Assembly (NCBI RefSeq): GCF_900104695.1
Contig: NZ_FNSW01000001.1
Location: 3,962,001-4,026,000, forward strand
DNA length: 64,000 nt
Direction: 5' to 3'
From: Paenibacillus sp. GP183
GTDB taxonomy: Bacteria; Bacillota; Bacilli; Paenibacillales; NBRC-103111
The notes beneath the pieces are model-generated. The model was not told the DNA's origin. It did no database searches and was given only the letters and a program-made list of their open reading frames with translations. Shown piece after piece: positions 44,860-53,465 of this stretch; the stretch's first letter is position 1; each line of letters opens with the position of its first letter. Position numbers and translations under genes: made by a program.

Positions 44860-44924
44860 TTGACAGGGTTTTCAACAGTGTAAGCTCGCCTCCATCTTGA
44901 AACCCGCTCCTGAAGCGGGTTTTT
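44860..44924 (+). repeat. 36-bp repeat plus terminator, copy 2
   Basis: 44860-44895 is identical to 34356-34391. AACCCGCT-CCTGA-AGCGGGTT with a T5 tail follows at 44901-44924. Both copies are in the same orientation, 10.5 kb apart. Between here and 45111 nothing else is recognised. Confidence 0.6.
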
Positions 44925-45111
44925 CCCATTTTAGGGGCAAAAATGTAGTCCAAATCCTCGTAAAACTCGATCGATTTCGAAAGTGTTGTAGTCCAAATGG
45001 CTACAATGATTTGTCTCCAAATAAGGTATTCATACTTATCGGCTTAATCATGTTCATTTTGACAAAGTTTTGCTAAAATAGGATCAAATAAACCAAAAGA
45101 GGTCGATCGAA

Positions 45112-45567
45112 ATGCAATTAATGGACGAGCTTTTAGATGCCTACTTGGATAACAACTTTGAGCACCCGTATTATTTGGATCTACATACTGGGCAAGTTAT
45201 TTTGGATATGGAAGAAGCGTATACAGGGGAACCGGGAATCGACTGGGATGATGAGGAAAACGAAGAACGTTTCATAGATGTTCCAAAGATTGATTCTAAC
45301 GAGGCGTTTTATGTGATGACGAAATTTGCCCAGCGTACCGAATTCGATCCTAAAAATAAGTTATTTGATGCCCTTAATGGCAACAAACCTTTTCGAAGGT
45401 TCAAGGATACACTTTACGAATTGAATCTTTGGGATGAGTGGAATAAATTCGAACACAAGTTTGCGGAAGAAGCGATTCAATCCTGGATGGAACGGTTTGA
45501 ACTGGATTACAATGGATTGAACGAAAAGCACAAAAATAATCATCCTTTTTCACAATCAAAGGGGTAG
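45112..45567 (+). CDS. UPF0158-family protein
   Basis: 151 residues. The pattern YYLDLHTGQVI, a very acidic middle (WDDEENEERFIDVP), DSNEAFYVMTKFAQ, and LNGNKPFRRFKDTLYELNLWDEWNKFE matches the UPF0158 family of uncharacterised proteins. First of four co-directional genes. AAGAGGTCGATCG precedes the ATG. No biochemical role is known. Confidence 0.75.
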   Translation: MQLMDELLDAYLDNNFEHPYYLDLHTGQVILDMEEAYTGEPGIDWDDEENEERFIDVPKIDSNEAFYVMTKFAQRTEFDPKNKLFDALNGNKPFRRFKDTLYELNLWDEWNKFEHKFAEEAIQSWMERFELDYNGLNEKHKNNHPFSQSKG

Positions 45568-45572
45568 TTATC

Positions 45573-46001
45573 TTGAACAGACAAGAGATACAGAAAAAGG
45601 TTCGCCATACGGTGCATCAATTGATTTTTGAAAAAGGGTACGCGAGCCCGTTGGATTTGTTCTTGAAGATGGAGAAGCTCTCTCCAAAGCTTGTAGAGGA
45701 ATGGCGATTCGGAAGGGTTCCTTATCTGGAGCGGGTCCTACATGGGAATCTGGCTCAATTCAGTTTCATGATGAAAGAATTCCGGAAAACGGCGAGGGAG
45801 ATGACCCTGAAGGAATCCTACACCGTCTATATGTCCTGGGGAAAAGGAACGAAACGCCCGCTCCGTTTCTCGAAATCAGGTGACTCCCAAGTTGAACGGC
45901 ACTATTCCACCCACTATGTGAAGCCAGTTAAACTTAAACCCGCTGCAGAGGGATTAATTCAGTCGCAAGGATGTGATGAGATTGAATCTAAACAATCTTA
46001 G
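45573..46001 (+). CDS. Hypothetical protein beside the SWIM gene
   Basis: 142 residues from a TTG start with AAAGGGG upstream, five bases after the UPF0158 gene. Basic, soluble, helical at the N-terminus (VRHTVHQLIFEKGYASPLDLFLKMEKL), with no named family. The last 26 bases overlap the SWIM gene, so expression is coupled. The small basic character could suit nucleic-acid or partner binding, but this is speculation. Confidence 0.65.
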   Translation: MNRQEIQKKVRHTVHQLIFEKGYASPLDLFLKMEKLSPKLVEEWRFGRVPYLERVLHGNLAQFSFMMKEFRKTAREMTLKESYTVYMSWGKGTKRPLRFSKSGDSQVERHYSTHYVKPVKLKPAAEGLIQSQGCDEIESKQS

Positions 46002-47676
46002 CAAATATCTGGATCCTGTTATTTTGGACAGAGGACGGGAGTATTTACTGGGCGGCCACGTTCTCTCGATAGAGGATATAGGAGACTTAGATTACCGTGC
46101 CGAGGTGGAAGGAAGCGAGTTATATGAGGTGTATGTGGAGCTTGACGAGGAGGGTGAAGTTATATCATCCGATTGCGATTGTCCTTACGATTACGGGCCT
46201 GTCTGCAAGCATCAAGCTGCGGTAATGCTCAAGCTTCGAGATCATACAGCAACGCTATCAGAATCCATAACGAAAGAACTGCCTACGAATCCGAATAAGA
46301 GCTTGAAGCATCTTTTGGAGGCTGAGAGTAAAGAGAGCTTGATAACCTTACTGCTTTCACTCGCGGCTGATTCTGATGTTGTGGAACAGCGGGTCAAGCT
46401 TCAGTTATCCAAGGTCGGCAGGGCCAAAGAGCTGGAAGAATGCAGAAAGCTGATTCGTTCATACATCGATACGTATTCGGACCATCATGGTTTTGTCAAT
46501 TGGCGAAACGTTGGTAAGGCGGTCGGAGGCGCAGAAATGGTGGCCGAAAAGGCCTGTGAAGCAACGGATAATGCTGAATGGACTCGAGCTGTCGAGATTA
46601 ACCATTGTATATTGGAAGAAATGGTCGATTTTCTTCAGGAAGCGGATGACTACGGCGGTACTATCGGATGTGTCATTGATCAAAGTCTGGAACGTATAGA
46701 TGAGATCATACTTCAAAGTGACCGAATTTCGCAAGTGGACAGGGAAAGCCTATTCCAACTGCTTCTGGATGAATCGAAGCAATCGCGTTATGACGGATGG
46801 TCCGACTGGCAGTTAGCAATGCTCGATAGCGCCTCACGCTTGGCGGTAACAGCTAATTTACGCAGGAAATGGGAGAAGCATGCTTCCCGGGTGGCCTCCG
46901 AACAAACAGGAGGGACCAGCAGCGGAAACTACTTTGCCCAGCGGGTAGCCGTGATGCGGTATCATTTGATTCAAATCTATGAAGATGAAGGGCGGGCCAG
47001 CGATTATCTGAACAGCCATTTACATTTCTCGGATTTCCGGGAAATGGCTATACAGGATGCGTTCCATAACGGTTGCTATGATGAGGTCATTCGCCTGACT
47101 GAAGAGGGAGAAGCGCAGGATCAAGCCAAAGGTTTTCCCGGACTGGTCAAACAATGGAATAAGCACCGCTATGAGGCATATTGTCGTTCCGGACAATTGG
47201 AATTCCAGCGTAAACTGGGTGTAGCACTCGTACTGGACGGTGACTTCTCGTACTTCAAACCGCTTAAGGACACATATCCAGCTATCGGGTGGCGACCTGT
47301 TTATCTGGACATGCTGCAGAAGCTGGAAAAGGATAAATGGCCCGGGAATATATACACACGAATTCTTGTGGAGGAGCAGGAATATTCGCGGCTCTTGGCT
47401 TATGTCAAGAAGCAGCCTTCAAGAATTGAAGAGTTTTACTCTCATTTGAATCAGCATTTTCCTATGGAAGTAAAGGAATTATTCCATATCCATATTGATG
47501 CAGAGGCAGACCGATCCACAACAAGGAAGCATTATGAAAATGTTTGCCGGATCATCTTTCTACTTCAGCAAGCCGGAGGTAAAGAGGAAGCGCTGCAAAT
47601 CGTGCGGCTGCTTCTTGCAAAATACCCTAAAAAGCCGGCTTTTCGGGATGAATTGATGAAATTGAACTACCGATAA
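45976..47676 (+). CDS. SWIM zinc-finger domain protein
   Basis: 566 residues. The SWIM motif CxCxnCxH is present near residues 60-80 (SDCDCPYDYGPVCKHQAAV), after a GREYLLGGHV segment typical of bacterial SWIM proteins. The rest is a long helical-repeat region (for example LHFSDFREMAIQDAFHNGCYDEVIRL). ATG 45976 is chosen, five bases after AAGG; GTG 45973 is possible. Such proteins commonly lie beside SNF2-type helicases; here none is adjacent. Confidence 0.85.
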   Translation: MRLNLNNLSKYLDPVILDRGREYLLGGHVLSIEDIGDLDYRAEVEGSELYEVYVELDEEGEVISSDCDCPYDYGPVCKHQAAVMLKLRDHTATLSESITKELPTNPNKSLKHLLEAESKESLITLLLSLAADSDVVEQRVKLQLSKVGRAKELEECRKLIRSYIDTYSDHHGFVNWRNVGKAVGGAEMVAEKACEATDNAEWTRAVEINHCILEEMVDFLQEADDYGGTIGCVIDQSLERIDEIILQSDRISQVDRESLFQLLLDESKQSRYDGWSDWQLAMLDSASRLAVTANLRRKWEKHASRVASEQTGGTSSGNYFAQRVAVMRYHLIQIYEDEGRASDYLNSHLHFSDFREMAIQDAFHNGCYDEVIRLTEEGEAQDQAKGFPGLVKQWNKHRYEAYCRSGQLEFQRKLGVALVLDGDFSYFKPLKDTYPAIGWRPVYLDMLQKLEKDKWPGNIYTRILVEEQEYSRLLAYVKKQPSRIEEFYSHLNQHFPMEVKELFHIHIDAEADRSTTRKHYENVCRIIFLLQQAGGKEEALQIVRLLLAKYPKKPAFRDELMKLNYR

Positions 47677-47718
47677 AAATACATGGTCGATACGATTTTT
47701 GAAAGGAAGGAATCATAT

Positions 47719-49104
47719 ATGCCATCTCCCCATGCTGCTATAAATCCTTTGCTTATTTCCACCCTGAAAAGACAACCTTTATCAAGCATCCCGGAGAAAC
47801 CGACAGTTTCCTTGCTACCTGGCATTCTTACCAAAATAATTACTAGATATAAAAAGAAAATTGATCTTCAATTCGAATCCAACAAGCAGGTTTTGATCTG
47901 CGGTCATTGTGGGAGCAAAGGACAGTATGATATTGGTTTTGTTGCGTTCAATCTGGAACGTTGGCAGAAAGATGAGAAAGATTCAAGTTTCAAAAGCCAA
48001 CCCTATCAAAGAGACATGATGGATTATGTACAAACGACAGGGTATATTCGCTGCAAACAATGCAATGGTGCAGGAAACTGGAAAGCAAAGGATCTTTTTT
48101 CCATGTTTGGTTTATTGACGAGGTTGTTTGCAGAAGGGAAAGAAGACAAGTCAAGTTACATGGCAGGTGAAATTGCCCTTTATGACGGGAGTACTCCCAA
48201 GTGGGCAACCGATGCAGAGGAAAACTTTTTGAATAAGCTTCGTGAAAATGTTCAAGACGGTTTTCTATGGAATCGGTTAGGCAACCTGTATTTGAAAGGG
48301 GGGAGACCGGAACTGGCCGCCGCAGCGTATGAGAAATCTATTCAAGTGGACCCGTCCCAAGTGGAATCCCATTATTCACTGGGCCGGCTATTATTTCAAG
48401 TTGATGAACTTGAAAAATCCGCTTATCATAGCAGAATGATGCTGGTATACGCCCGCCATTACCCAAAGATGGCCATCCTTGATCTGAGAGAGATTTTGGC
48501 TATAGGACTGCAAAACTTATATGACATTCATGTAGAATCTGACCGGAAAATCGCGTTTATGCCGACAAAGGAAGAGCTTGAGGTTTTGAATTCGTTTAAG
48601 GAAGTGGCTGCAGGTTCTGAACCTCCTACGTTGTCCTTAGTCGATTTGGAGGTTTTTCCGGATGATCGGAAATCGTTCTACCCAGTGGCTGAAATGTATA
48701 TGTGGCTCAGAAAGGATGAAATTCCGGCTAGCGAGAGAACTTTGGATCAATACTTGCCGGAGAAACGCAAGCAGATCGTGACACGTGCTGGGGGTCATTC
48801 TGCAACCGACTTAGGAACAGATAGCAAACCTGTCGTCATAAGAGTAAGATCGGAAGAAAGAGCTGAAAAAATTTATCAACTATGTGAGCGATACGAACTT
48901 CAATGCATCATTGGGATTGAATATGTAGAAGATTTGTCTGACCTTAGAAAAGCATTGATGCAAAAACTTAGTCCGTCCAATGTATATGTTCCGTGTCTAT
49001 GCGGCAGCGGGTTGAAATATAAGTTTTGTTGCGGCAATAAGCTAAAAAATTTCGATTTGGAACGGTTTATTGAGGAAAATGGTACAGGCGGCGGGGCCAA
49101 ATGA
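47719..49104 (+). CDS. TPR protein with C-terminal SEC-C zinc motif
   Basis: 461 residues from ATG 47719 (AAGGAAGGAATC upstream). N-terminal cysteine pairs (ICGHCG and IRCKQCNGAG) suggest a zinc site. Residues around 190-260 hold TPR helices (LWNRLGNLYLKGGRPELAAA, YEKSIQVDPSQVESHYSLG). The end is a SEC-C motif, VPCLCGSGLKYKFCCG, the zinc-binding tail also found in SecA. The protein is likely a scaffold; its partner is probably among the three genes before it. Confidence 0.8.
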   Translation: MPSPHAAINPLLISTLKRQPLSSIPEKPTVSLLPGILTKIITRYKKKIDLQFESNKQVLICGHCGSKGQYDIGFVAFNLERWQKDEKDSSFKSQPYQRDMMDYVQTTGYIRCKQCNGAGNWKAKDLFSMFGLLTRLFAEGKEDKSSYMAGEIALYDGSTPKWATDAEENFLNKLRENVQDGFLWNRLGNLYLKGGRPELAAAAYEKSIQVDPSQVESHYSLGRLLFQVDELEKSAYHSRMMLVYARHYPKMAILDLREILAIGLQNLYDIHVESDRKIAFMPTKEELEVLNSFKEVAAGSEPPTLSLVDLEVFPDDRKSFYPVAEMYMWLRKDEIPASERTLDQYLPEKRKQIVTRAGGHSATDLGTDSKPVVIRVRSEERAEKIYQLCERYELQCIIGIEYVEDLSDLRKALMQKLSPSNVYVPCLCGSGLKYKFCCGNKLKNFDLERFIEENGTGGGAK

Positions 49105-49156
49105 TTTGGAGAGAAAAGAAGTGGAAACCAAGGGCACAACAATGTGAGACAAGAGT

Positions 49157-49282
49157 GTCGCTATTTTGGGCACTGTTTATGATGAGGATGAACCCGGAGA
49201 AGATGAAATCATGCTTCCTACAGTCTCTAATGAAACCTTGAAGGTTTATAGTATAGCTTGTATATGTCCTCATTTACTATAA
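49157..49282 (+). pseudogene. Fragment of a conserved acidic protein
   Basis: The frame reads LGTVYDEDEPGEDEIMLPTV-SNETLKVYS, an acidic block that looks like a conserved protein core, but has no start codon context and ends at 49282. A following frame (YYKKINDLNGYLSNEEPFDI) may continue the same protein after a frameshift. Probably a decayed gene between the SEC-C gene and the next fragment. Confidence 0.4.
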
Positions 49283-49377
49283 AAAGATAAATGACTTGAA
49301 TGGTTATTTGTCGAATGAGGAACCGTTTGATATTAACTTTGGACCATTGAAACACGAAACAAGCCATTCATGAAATA

Positions 49378-49722
49378 GTGAATGCTGGATGTATGATGGA
49401 GAAGTTCAGATCAACAGGTGATTCTCACTATCTAGGAGATGGCTATTATTTTTATCATGACCTAGTACAAGCTGAGGTTTGGGCGAAGATGAAAGTAAGT
49501 AGAAACCCGAAATACTCTGGTGAGGACTGGGCCGTACTGAAGTGTGTAGTAGATTTAGATGAGGATCAGCTTCTTGATCTAGATAATAGAGATGAGCAGG
49601 ACTTTTTCTTTTCTGAAATAATCAAATTATATGAACAACTTGGAGCAAATCAGCTGGAGCTCTTTGAATATAATGATTCATATCTCTGCAATCATATTGC
49701 ATCCATTACTGGGGTTCAGTGA
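49378..49722 (+). CDS. Short hypothetical protein, possibly 5'-truncated
   Basis: 114 residues from a GTG without a good ribosome site. HYLGDGYYFYHDLVQAEVWAKMKV looks like the core of small ADP-ribosyltransferase-fold or DUF3990-like proteins, in which an HGT motif normally lies about 25 residues earlier. Here the frame before the GTG reads TKQAIHEIV back to a stop at 49348, so that motif is missing. It may be a remnant rather than a working gene. The family assignment is tentative. Confidence 0.4.
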   Translation: MNAGCMMEKFRSTGDSHYLGDGYYFYHDLVQAEVWAKMKVSRNPKYSGEDWAVLKCVVDLDEDQLLDLDNRDEQDFFFSEIIKLYEQLGANQLELFEYNDSYLCNHIASITGVQ

Positions 49723-50359
49723 TCACGAAAACATTTCCCTATGTTGATAAAGGTGAGGTATTTCCGTCAAGATTCTGCTGGCTTTAAAGTTAGAAATAAA
49801 CCACAAAGCAAGTAAGTTTTTTGAGGGGATGCAAACGAAGTATCTTGAATAAAGCTGTAAATTACAAAATAAAACTAAATAAATTTTACTGTACGTTACC
49901 CGAGAATCCCCTCGTTTTTTTGTAGTCAACATGTAGCCAAAAGGTCTAAATCAAGGTAAGAACAGCTAAATTTAAATAACATCAATTAACATGCTCTGGT
50001 CCTCGAAACCCGCATGAGATAACACTTCTTAACACTTTTGAAGAAATCCTAAAACCATTTAAAACGGACGGGACAACTGTTCGACTCCCCTCAGTTGTTC
50101 GAACCCTTGTCCATACAAAACCACAACTTAAGGAAATGGAAAGGAGTTCGGCACGCTCTAGTCCTAACCAAGCGTCTAATCATTAATAGCGTCAGTACAG
50201 TGTGTTGCGTCTTGGTGACGCTTTTGACGGTACTGACGCTTTTCTGTAACGTTTAGCTTAGGGGTATACAAAACCGGGGCTTTTTATTTTACCGACATCT
50301 TATCTGTGATACAATTCTGATTATAAGAAACCATCGAAAGTTATTTGCTCGGAGGTAAT
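49723..50359. other. Intergenic region before the primase-helicase gene
   Basis: No gene. A strong hairpin stands at 50188-50240. A GTTCGACTCCC string at 50080-50090, within an ACAACTG/CAGTTGT dyad, resembles a tRNA/tmRNA T-arm but lacks an acceptor stem. GGAGG at 50351-50355 serves the next gene. Confidence 0.45.
50188..50243 (+). terminator. Long hairpin with nested stem
   Basis: AGCGTCAGTAC (50188-50198) is exactly complementary to GTACTGACGCT (50230-50240), and a smaller GCGTC/GACGC stem lies inside. TTT follows. It may end transcription coming from the left before the primase-helicase gene. Confidence 0.55.
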
Positions 50360-52783
50360 ATGAATGACTTTGAAAATAAGCTTCAGCATGCTTTATTGGA
50401 AATTCAACGATTAAGTCAGGAAAACGAACACCTTAAAAGAGAACTATCAAAATCTTTACCTGCAGTAGCTGTCGATTCTCCTCAATCTATAGTCGATTGT
50501 TCGAGCAAATTGCAAGAGCTTAAAGTGGAATCCGTTCATAATTTTTCGTCACCTCCTGAGAAAATCGCTCTATTTCGTAGTCTCTTTAGAGGTCGTGAAG
50601 ATGTCTTCCCAATGCGTTGGGAAAACAAAACGGGGAGATCAGGGTATTCTCCTGCTTGTGGAAATGAATGGACGTCTGTTTGTAAGAAGCCGCAAGTGAA
50701 ATGTTCTGAATGTCCGCATAAAGATTTTTTACCTGTGACTAACGAAGTGATTAATAAGCATCTGGATGCAAAAACCAACCAAACTATCGGTGTTTACCCC
50801 ATGCTGCCCGATGAAACCTGTCGGTTTCTTGCTATTGATTTTGATAAGAGAAACTGGAAAGAAGATGCACTGGCAGTAGTGAACGTTTGTAACGAATTTA
50901 ACGTTCCTGCAGCATTAGAAAGGTCGCGCTCAGGCCAAGGGGGACATATTTGGATCTTTTTTGACGAGGCCATCGACGCAAATTTAGCCAGGAAACTTGG
51001 ATGCGCGATTCTAACCAAAACCATGGATAAAAGAAACCAGATCGGCCTAGATTCCTATGACCGACTTTTCCCGAACCAGGATACGCTTCCAAAAGGAGGG
51101 TTTGGGAATTTAATCGCTCTTCCCTTGCAAGGGATTCCTAGAAAGAATGGTAACAGTGTTTTTGTCGATGAGACTTTGCAGCCTTATCAAGATCAATGGC
51201 TATTCTTGTCTCAATTAAAGAAAATGAGCCGTGAACGGGTGCTGGGATTCGTACAAGATGCCGTTCGTAACTCGTCTGTTCTAAGTGTAGGGTACACAGA
51301 CCCAGATACTGATGATGAAAAACCATGGGAACAAGGTAATGAGGTACTTGAAGAAAGGCCTATCGAAGAACCGCTGCCTTCAAAAGTGAAGATCGTACTG
51401 TCAAATATGATATATATTGAGAAAAATGATCTCCCATCTATCATGATCAATAGAATCTTTCGTTTAGCGGCTTTTCAAAATCCTGACTTCTACAAGAACC
51501 AAGCGATGCGACTATCTACTTTCGGAAAACCGCGAGTAATTAGCTGTGCAGAAGACTTCCCCAAACACATTGCACTTCCCAGGGGTTGTTTGCAAGCTGT
51601 GCTGGACCTTCTTAAGATACATTCAATCGAACCGGTTATTGCTGATGAACGCTTCCTAGGAAATCATATTGACGTAGATTTCAATGGAACCCTCACAATG
51701 TTACAAGATACTGCTGCAAGGTCTATTTTGGCGAATGAGATAGGAATTCTTTCGGCAACGACTGCTTTTGGAAAGACGGTTGTAGCAGCGTCAATAATCG
51801 CTAAAAGAAAGTTAAATACCCTGATACTTGTGAATCGACGCGAACTAATGGACCAATGGAAAGAACGGCTCAGTACCTTTCTGAATGTAGATATGAAGAG
51901 TATTGGCGTCATCGGAGGAGGAAAAGAAAAACGAACTGGTCAGATCGATATTGCTGTTATTCAGAGTTTAAATCAAAAAGGAATAGTGAAAGAATACATT
52001 AACGAATACGGCCAAATCATTGTAGACGAATGTCACCATGTTTCTGCCTTTAGTTTTGAGCAGGTATTAAAGAAGGCAAAGGCGAAGCATGTTTTTGGTT
52101 TGACAGCAACACTGACAAGACAAGATGGACATCAACCTATTGTACTTATGCAGTGTGGGCCTATACGTATTCGCGTGGATTCAAAGTCACAGGCAGTAGC
52201 GCGTAATATGCAACATAAAGTGATACCTAGATACACCCAATTTCGTTTGCCGAGTCAAATATCAAACCCAGGAATACAGGATGTTTATCAGATTTTAATA
52301 AATGATGAAGAAAGAAACGAAATGATTTTTGATGATCTGTTGAAGTGTTTAGAACAGGGTAGATCGCCGATTCTTTTGGCAGAGCGGACTGCTCATGTTG
52401 AATATTTTGAAAAGAGGCTTGAGAAGTTTGCTAAGAATGTAATTGTCTTGCGTGGTGGAATGGGGAAAAAGCAGCGTGAGGCTCTTAGAGAGAAAATTGC
52501 AGCCATTGGGGACAATGAAGAACGTGTGCTTATTGCTACAGGTAAGTTAATTGGTGAAGGTTTCGATGATGCTCGTTTAGACACGTTATTTTTGGTGCAT
52601 CCTATTTCTTGGAAGGGTACTTTGCAGCAATATGCTGGTCGTCTGCATCGTTCTCATATTAATAAGACTGAGGTTCAGATTTATGATTACATTGATCTGC
52701 AAGTTCCGGTGCTCATGAGCATGTTTAGGAAGAGGGTAAAAGGATATAAAATGATGGGGTACACAGGTGTTGACTTGATGTAG
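50360..52783 (+). CDS. TOTE-type archaeo-eukaryotic primase fused to SF2 helicase
   Basis: 807 residues. A short coiled coil (IQRLSQENEHLKREL) leads. Residues ~70-320 form the AEP primase-like domain of TOTE conflict systems: a Cys cluster (CKKPQVKCSEC), the catalytic acidic motif AIDFDKRNW, ERSRSGQGGHIWIFF and FGNLIALPLQ. The second half is a superfamily 2 helicase: SATTAFGKTVVAAS (Walker A), VDECHH (DEAD-like box), GLTATLTRQDG, and the C-terminal lobe GEGFDDARLDT / QQYAGRLHR. ATG 50360 follows GGAGG. It stands alone; a defence role is suggested by the family, not shown. Confidence 0.88.
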   Translation: MNDFENKLQHALLEIQRLSQENEHLKRELSKSLPAVAVDSPQSIVDCSSKLQELKVESVHNFSSPPEKIALFRSLFRGREDVFPMRWENKTGRSGYSPACGNEWTSVCKKPQVKCSECPHKDFLPVTNEVINKHLDAKTNQTIGVYPMLPDETCRFLAIDFDKRNWKEDALAVVNVCNEFNVPAALERSRSGQGGHIWIFFDEAIDANLARKLGCAILTKTMDKRNQIGLDSYDRLFPNQDTLPKGGFGNLIALPLQGIPRKNGNSVFVDETLQPYQDQWLFLSQLKKMSRERVLGFVQDAVRNSSVLSVGYTDPDTDDEKPWEQGNEVLEERPIEEPLPSKVKIVLSNMIYIEKNDLPSIMINRIFRLAAFQNPDFYKNQAMRLSTFGKPRVISCAEDFPKHIALPRGCLQAVLDLLKIHSIEPVIADERFLGNHIDVDFNGTLTMLQDTAARSILANEIGILSATTAFGKTVVAASIIAKRKLNTLILVNRRELMDQWKERLSTFLNVDMKSIGVIGGGKEKRTGQIDIAVIQSLNQKGIVKEYINEYGQIIVDECHHVSAFSFEQVLKKAKAKHVFGLTATLTRQDGHQPIVLMQCGPIRIRVDSKSQAVARNMQHKVIPRYTQFRLPSQISNPGIQDVYQILINDEERNEMIFDDLLKCLEQGRSPILLAERTAHVEYFEKRLEKFAKNVIVLRGGMGKKQREALREKIAAIGDNEERVLIATGKLIGEGFDDARLDTLFLVHPISWKGTLQQYAGRLHRSHINKTEVQIYDYIDLQVPVLMSMFRKRVKGYKMMGYTGVDLM

Positions 52784-52833
52784 GGCGGGGCTATGCTACC
52801 TCCCCAAACATCCGAAGCAAAAAGCGGCGACGA

Positions 52834-52907
52834 ATTGTGGATTTGGTACACCACGGTTCGCCTCCATACTGCTTGTGAGAGAGTACCTGAAAAGGTGTTC
52901 TCTTTTT
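52834..52907 (+). repeat. CCTCCAT-containing element with terminator, copy 3
   Basis: ATTGTGGATTTG at 52834 is followed by a TTCGCCTCCATACTG end (52857-52871) and then the hairpin GAGAGTACCT-GAAA-AGGTGTTCTC with a T5 tail (52879-52907). The first part is related to 54546-54583 (about two-thirds identical). It also ends transcription of the primase-helicase gene. Confidence 0.55.
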
Positions 52908-53071
52908 CTATTTAGGGCTTTTGTGAGGGTTCGCGGCGGTTAGGAAACTTGATATGACTGGGTTTGTGGCTACCGCTGTTATTGAATAGCATAACAGTCT
53001 CTCACAGGGTACATTAACAGGCGCATCTTATATGAGAGAAAAATTGCTTCGGGGAACTGACTTATTAGAGG

Positions 53072-53434
53072 TTAAAATTCTAAGGCTTTATTAATTGCAA
53101 CGAGAATCCTATCTTTTTGAAAAGGTTTAACAATAAAGTCTTTAGCACCCGCATGTATCGCTTCAATTACCTTGAACTGATGGCCTACTGCCGAACATAT
53201 AATCACTTTTGCGTCTGCATGAGTTTTCTTGATTTCTCTTAAAGCTTGCAAACCGTCCATATCAGGCATCGTTATATCCATTGTCACCAGATCAGGTTTA
53301 ACCTGCTTAAACAATTTTACGGCATCCTTACCATTAGTTGCTTCTGCCACAACTTTCAAGCCACTTTCCTCCAATATTTTTTTTAACACCATTCTCATAA
53401 ATGCAGTATCGTCCACGACCATGACATTTGCCAT
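53072..53434 (-). CDS. CheY-like single-domain response regulator
   Basis: 120 residues. Acidic pair in VVDDTAF, phosphoacceptor Asp in LVTMDITMPDMDG, Ser/Thr in CSAVG, and Lys in FIVKPF make a complete receiver domain without output part. GGAGG precedes the ATG. It lies 31 bases behind an HD-GYP gene on the same strand, so the two probably act together, with CheY-like control of a motor or signalling protein. Confidence 0.93.
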   Translation of the reverse strand: MANVMVVDDTAFMRMVLKKILEESGLKVVAEATNGKDAVKLFKQVKPDLVTMDITMPDMDGLQALREIKKTHADAKVIICSAVGHQFKVIEAIHAGAKDFIVKPFQKDRILVAINKALEF

Positions 53435-53465
53435 TGTTAATTAACCTCCTTATTGTGGAATTGAA

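Noticed and set aside
50080-50090. tmRNA/tRNA T-arm or attachment site (GTTCGACTCCC)
   Set aside because: Isolated 11-mer; no flanking acceptor stem, no integrase gene and no second copy to define an att pair.
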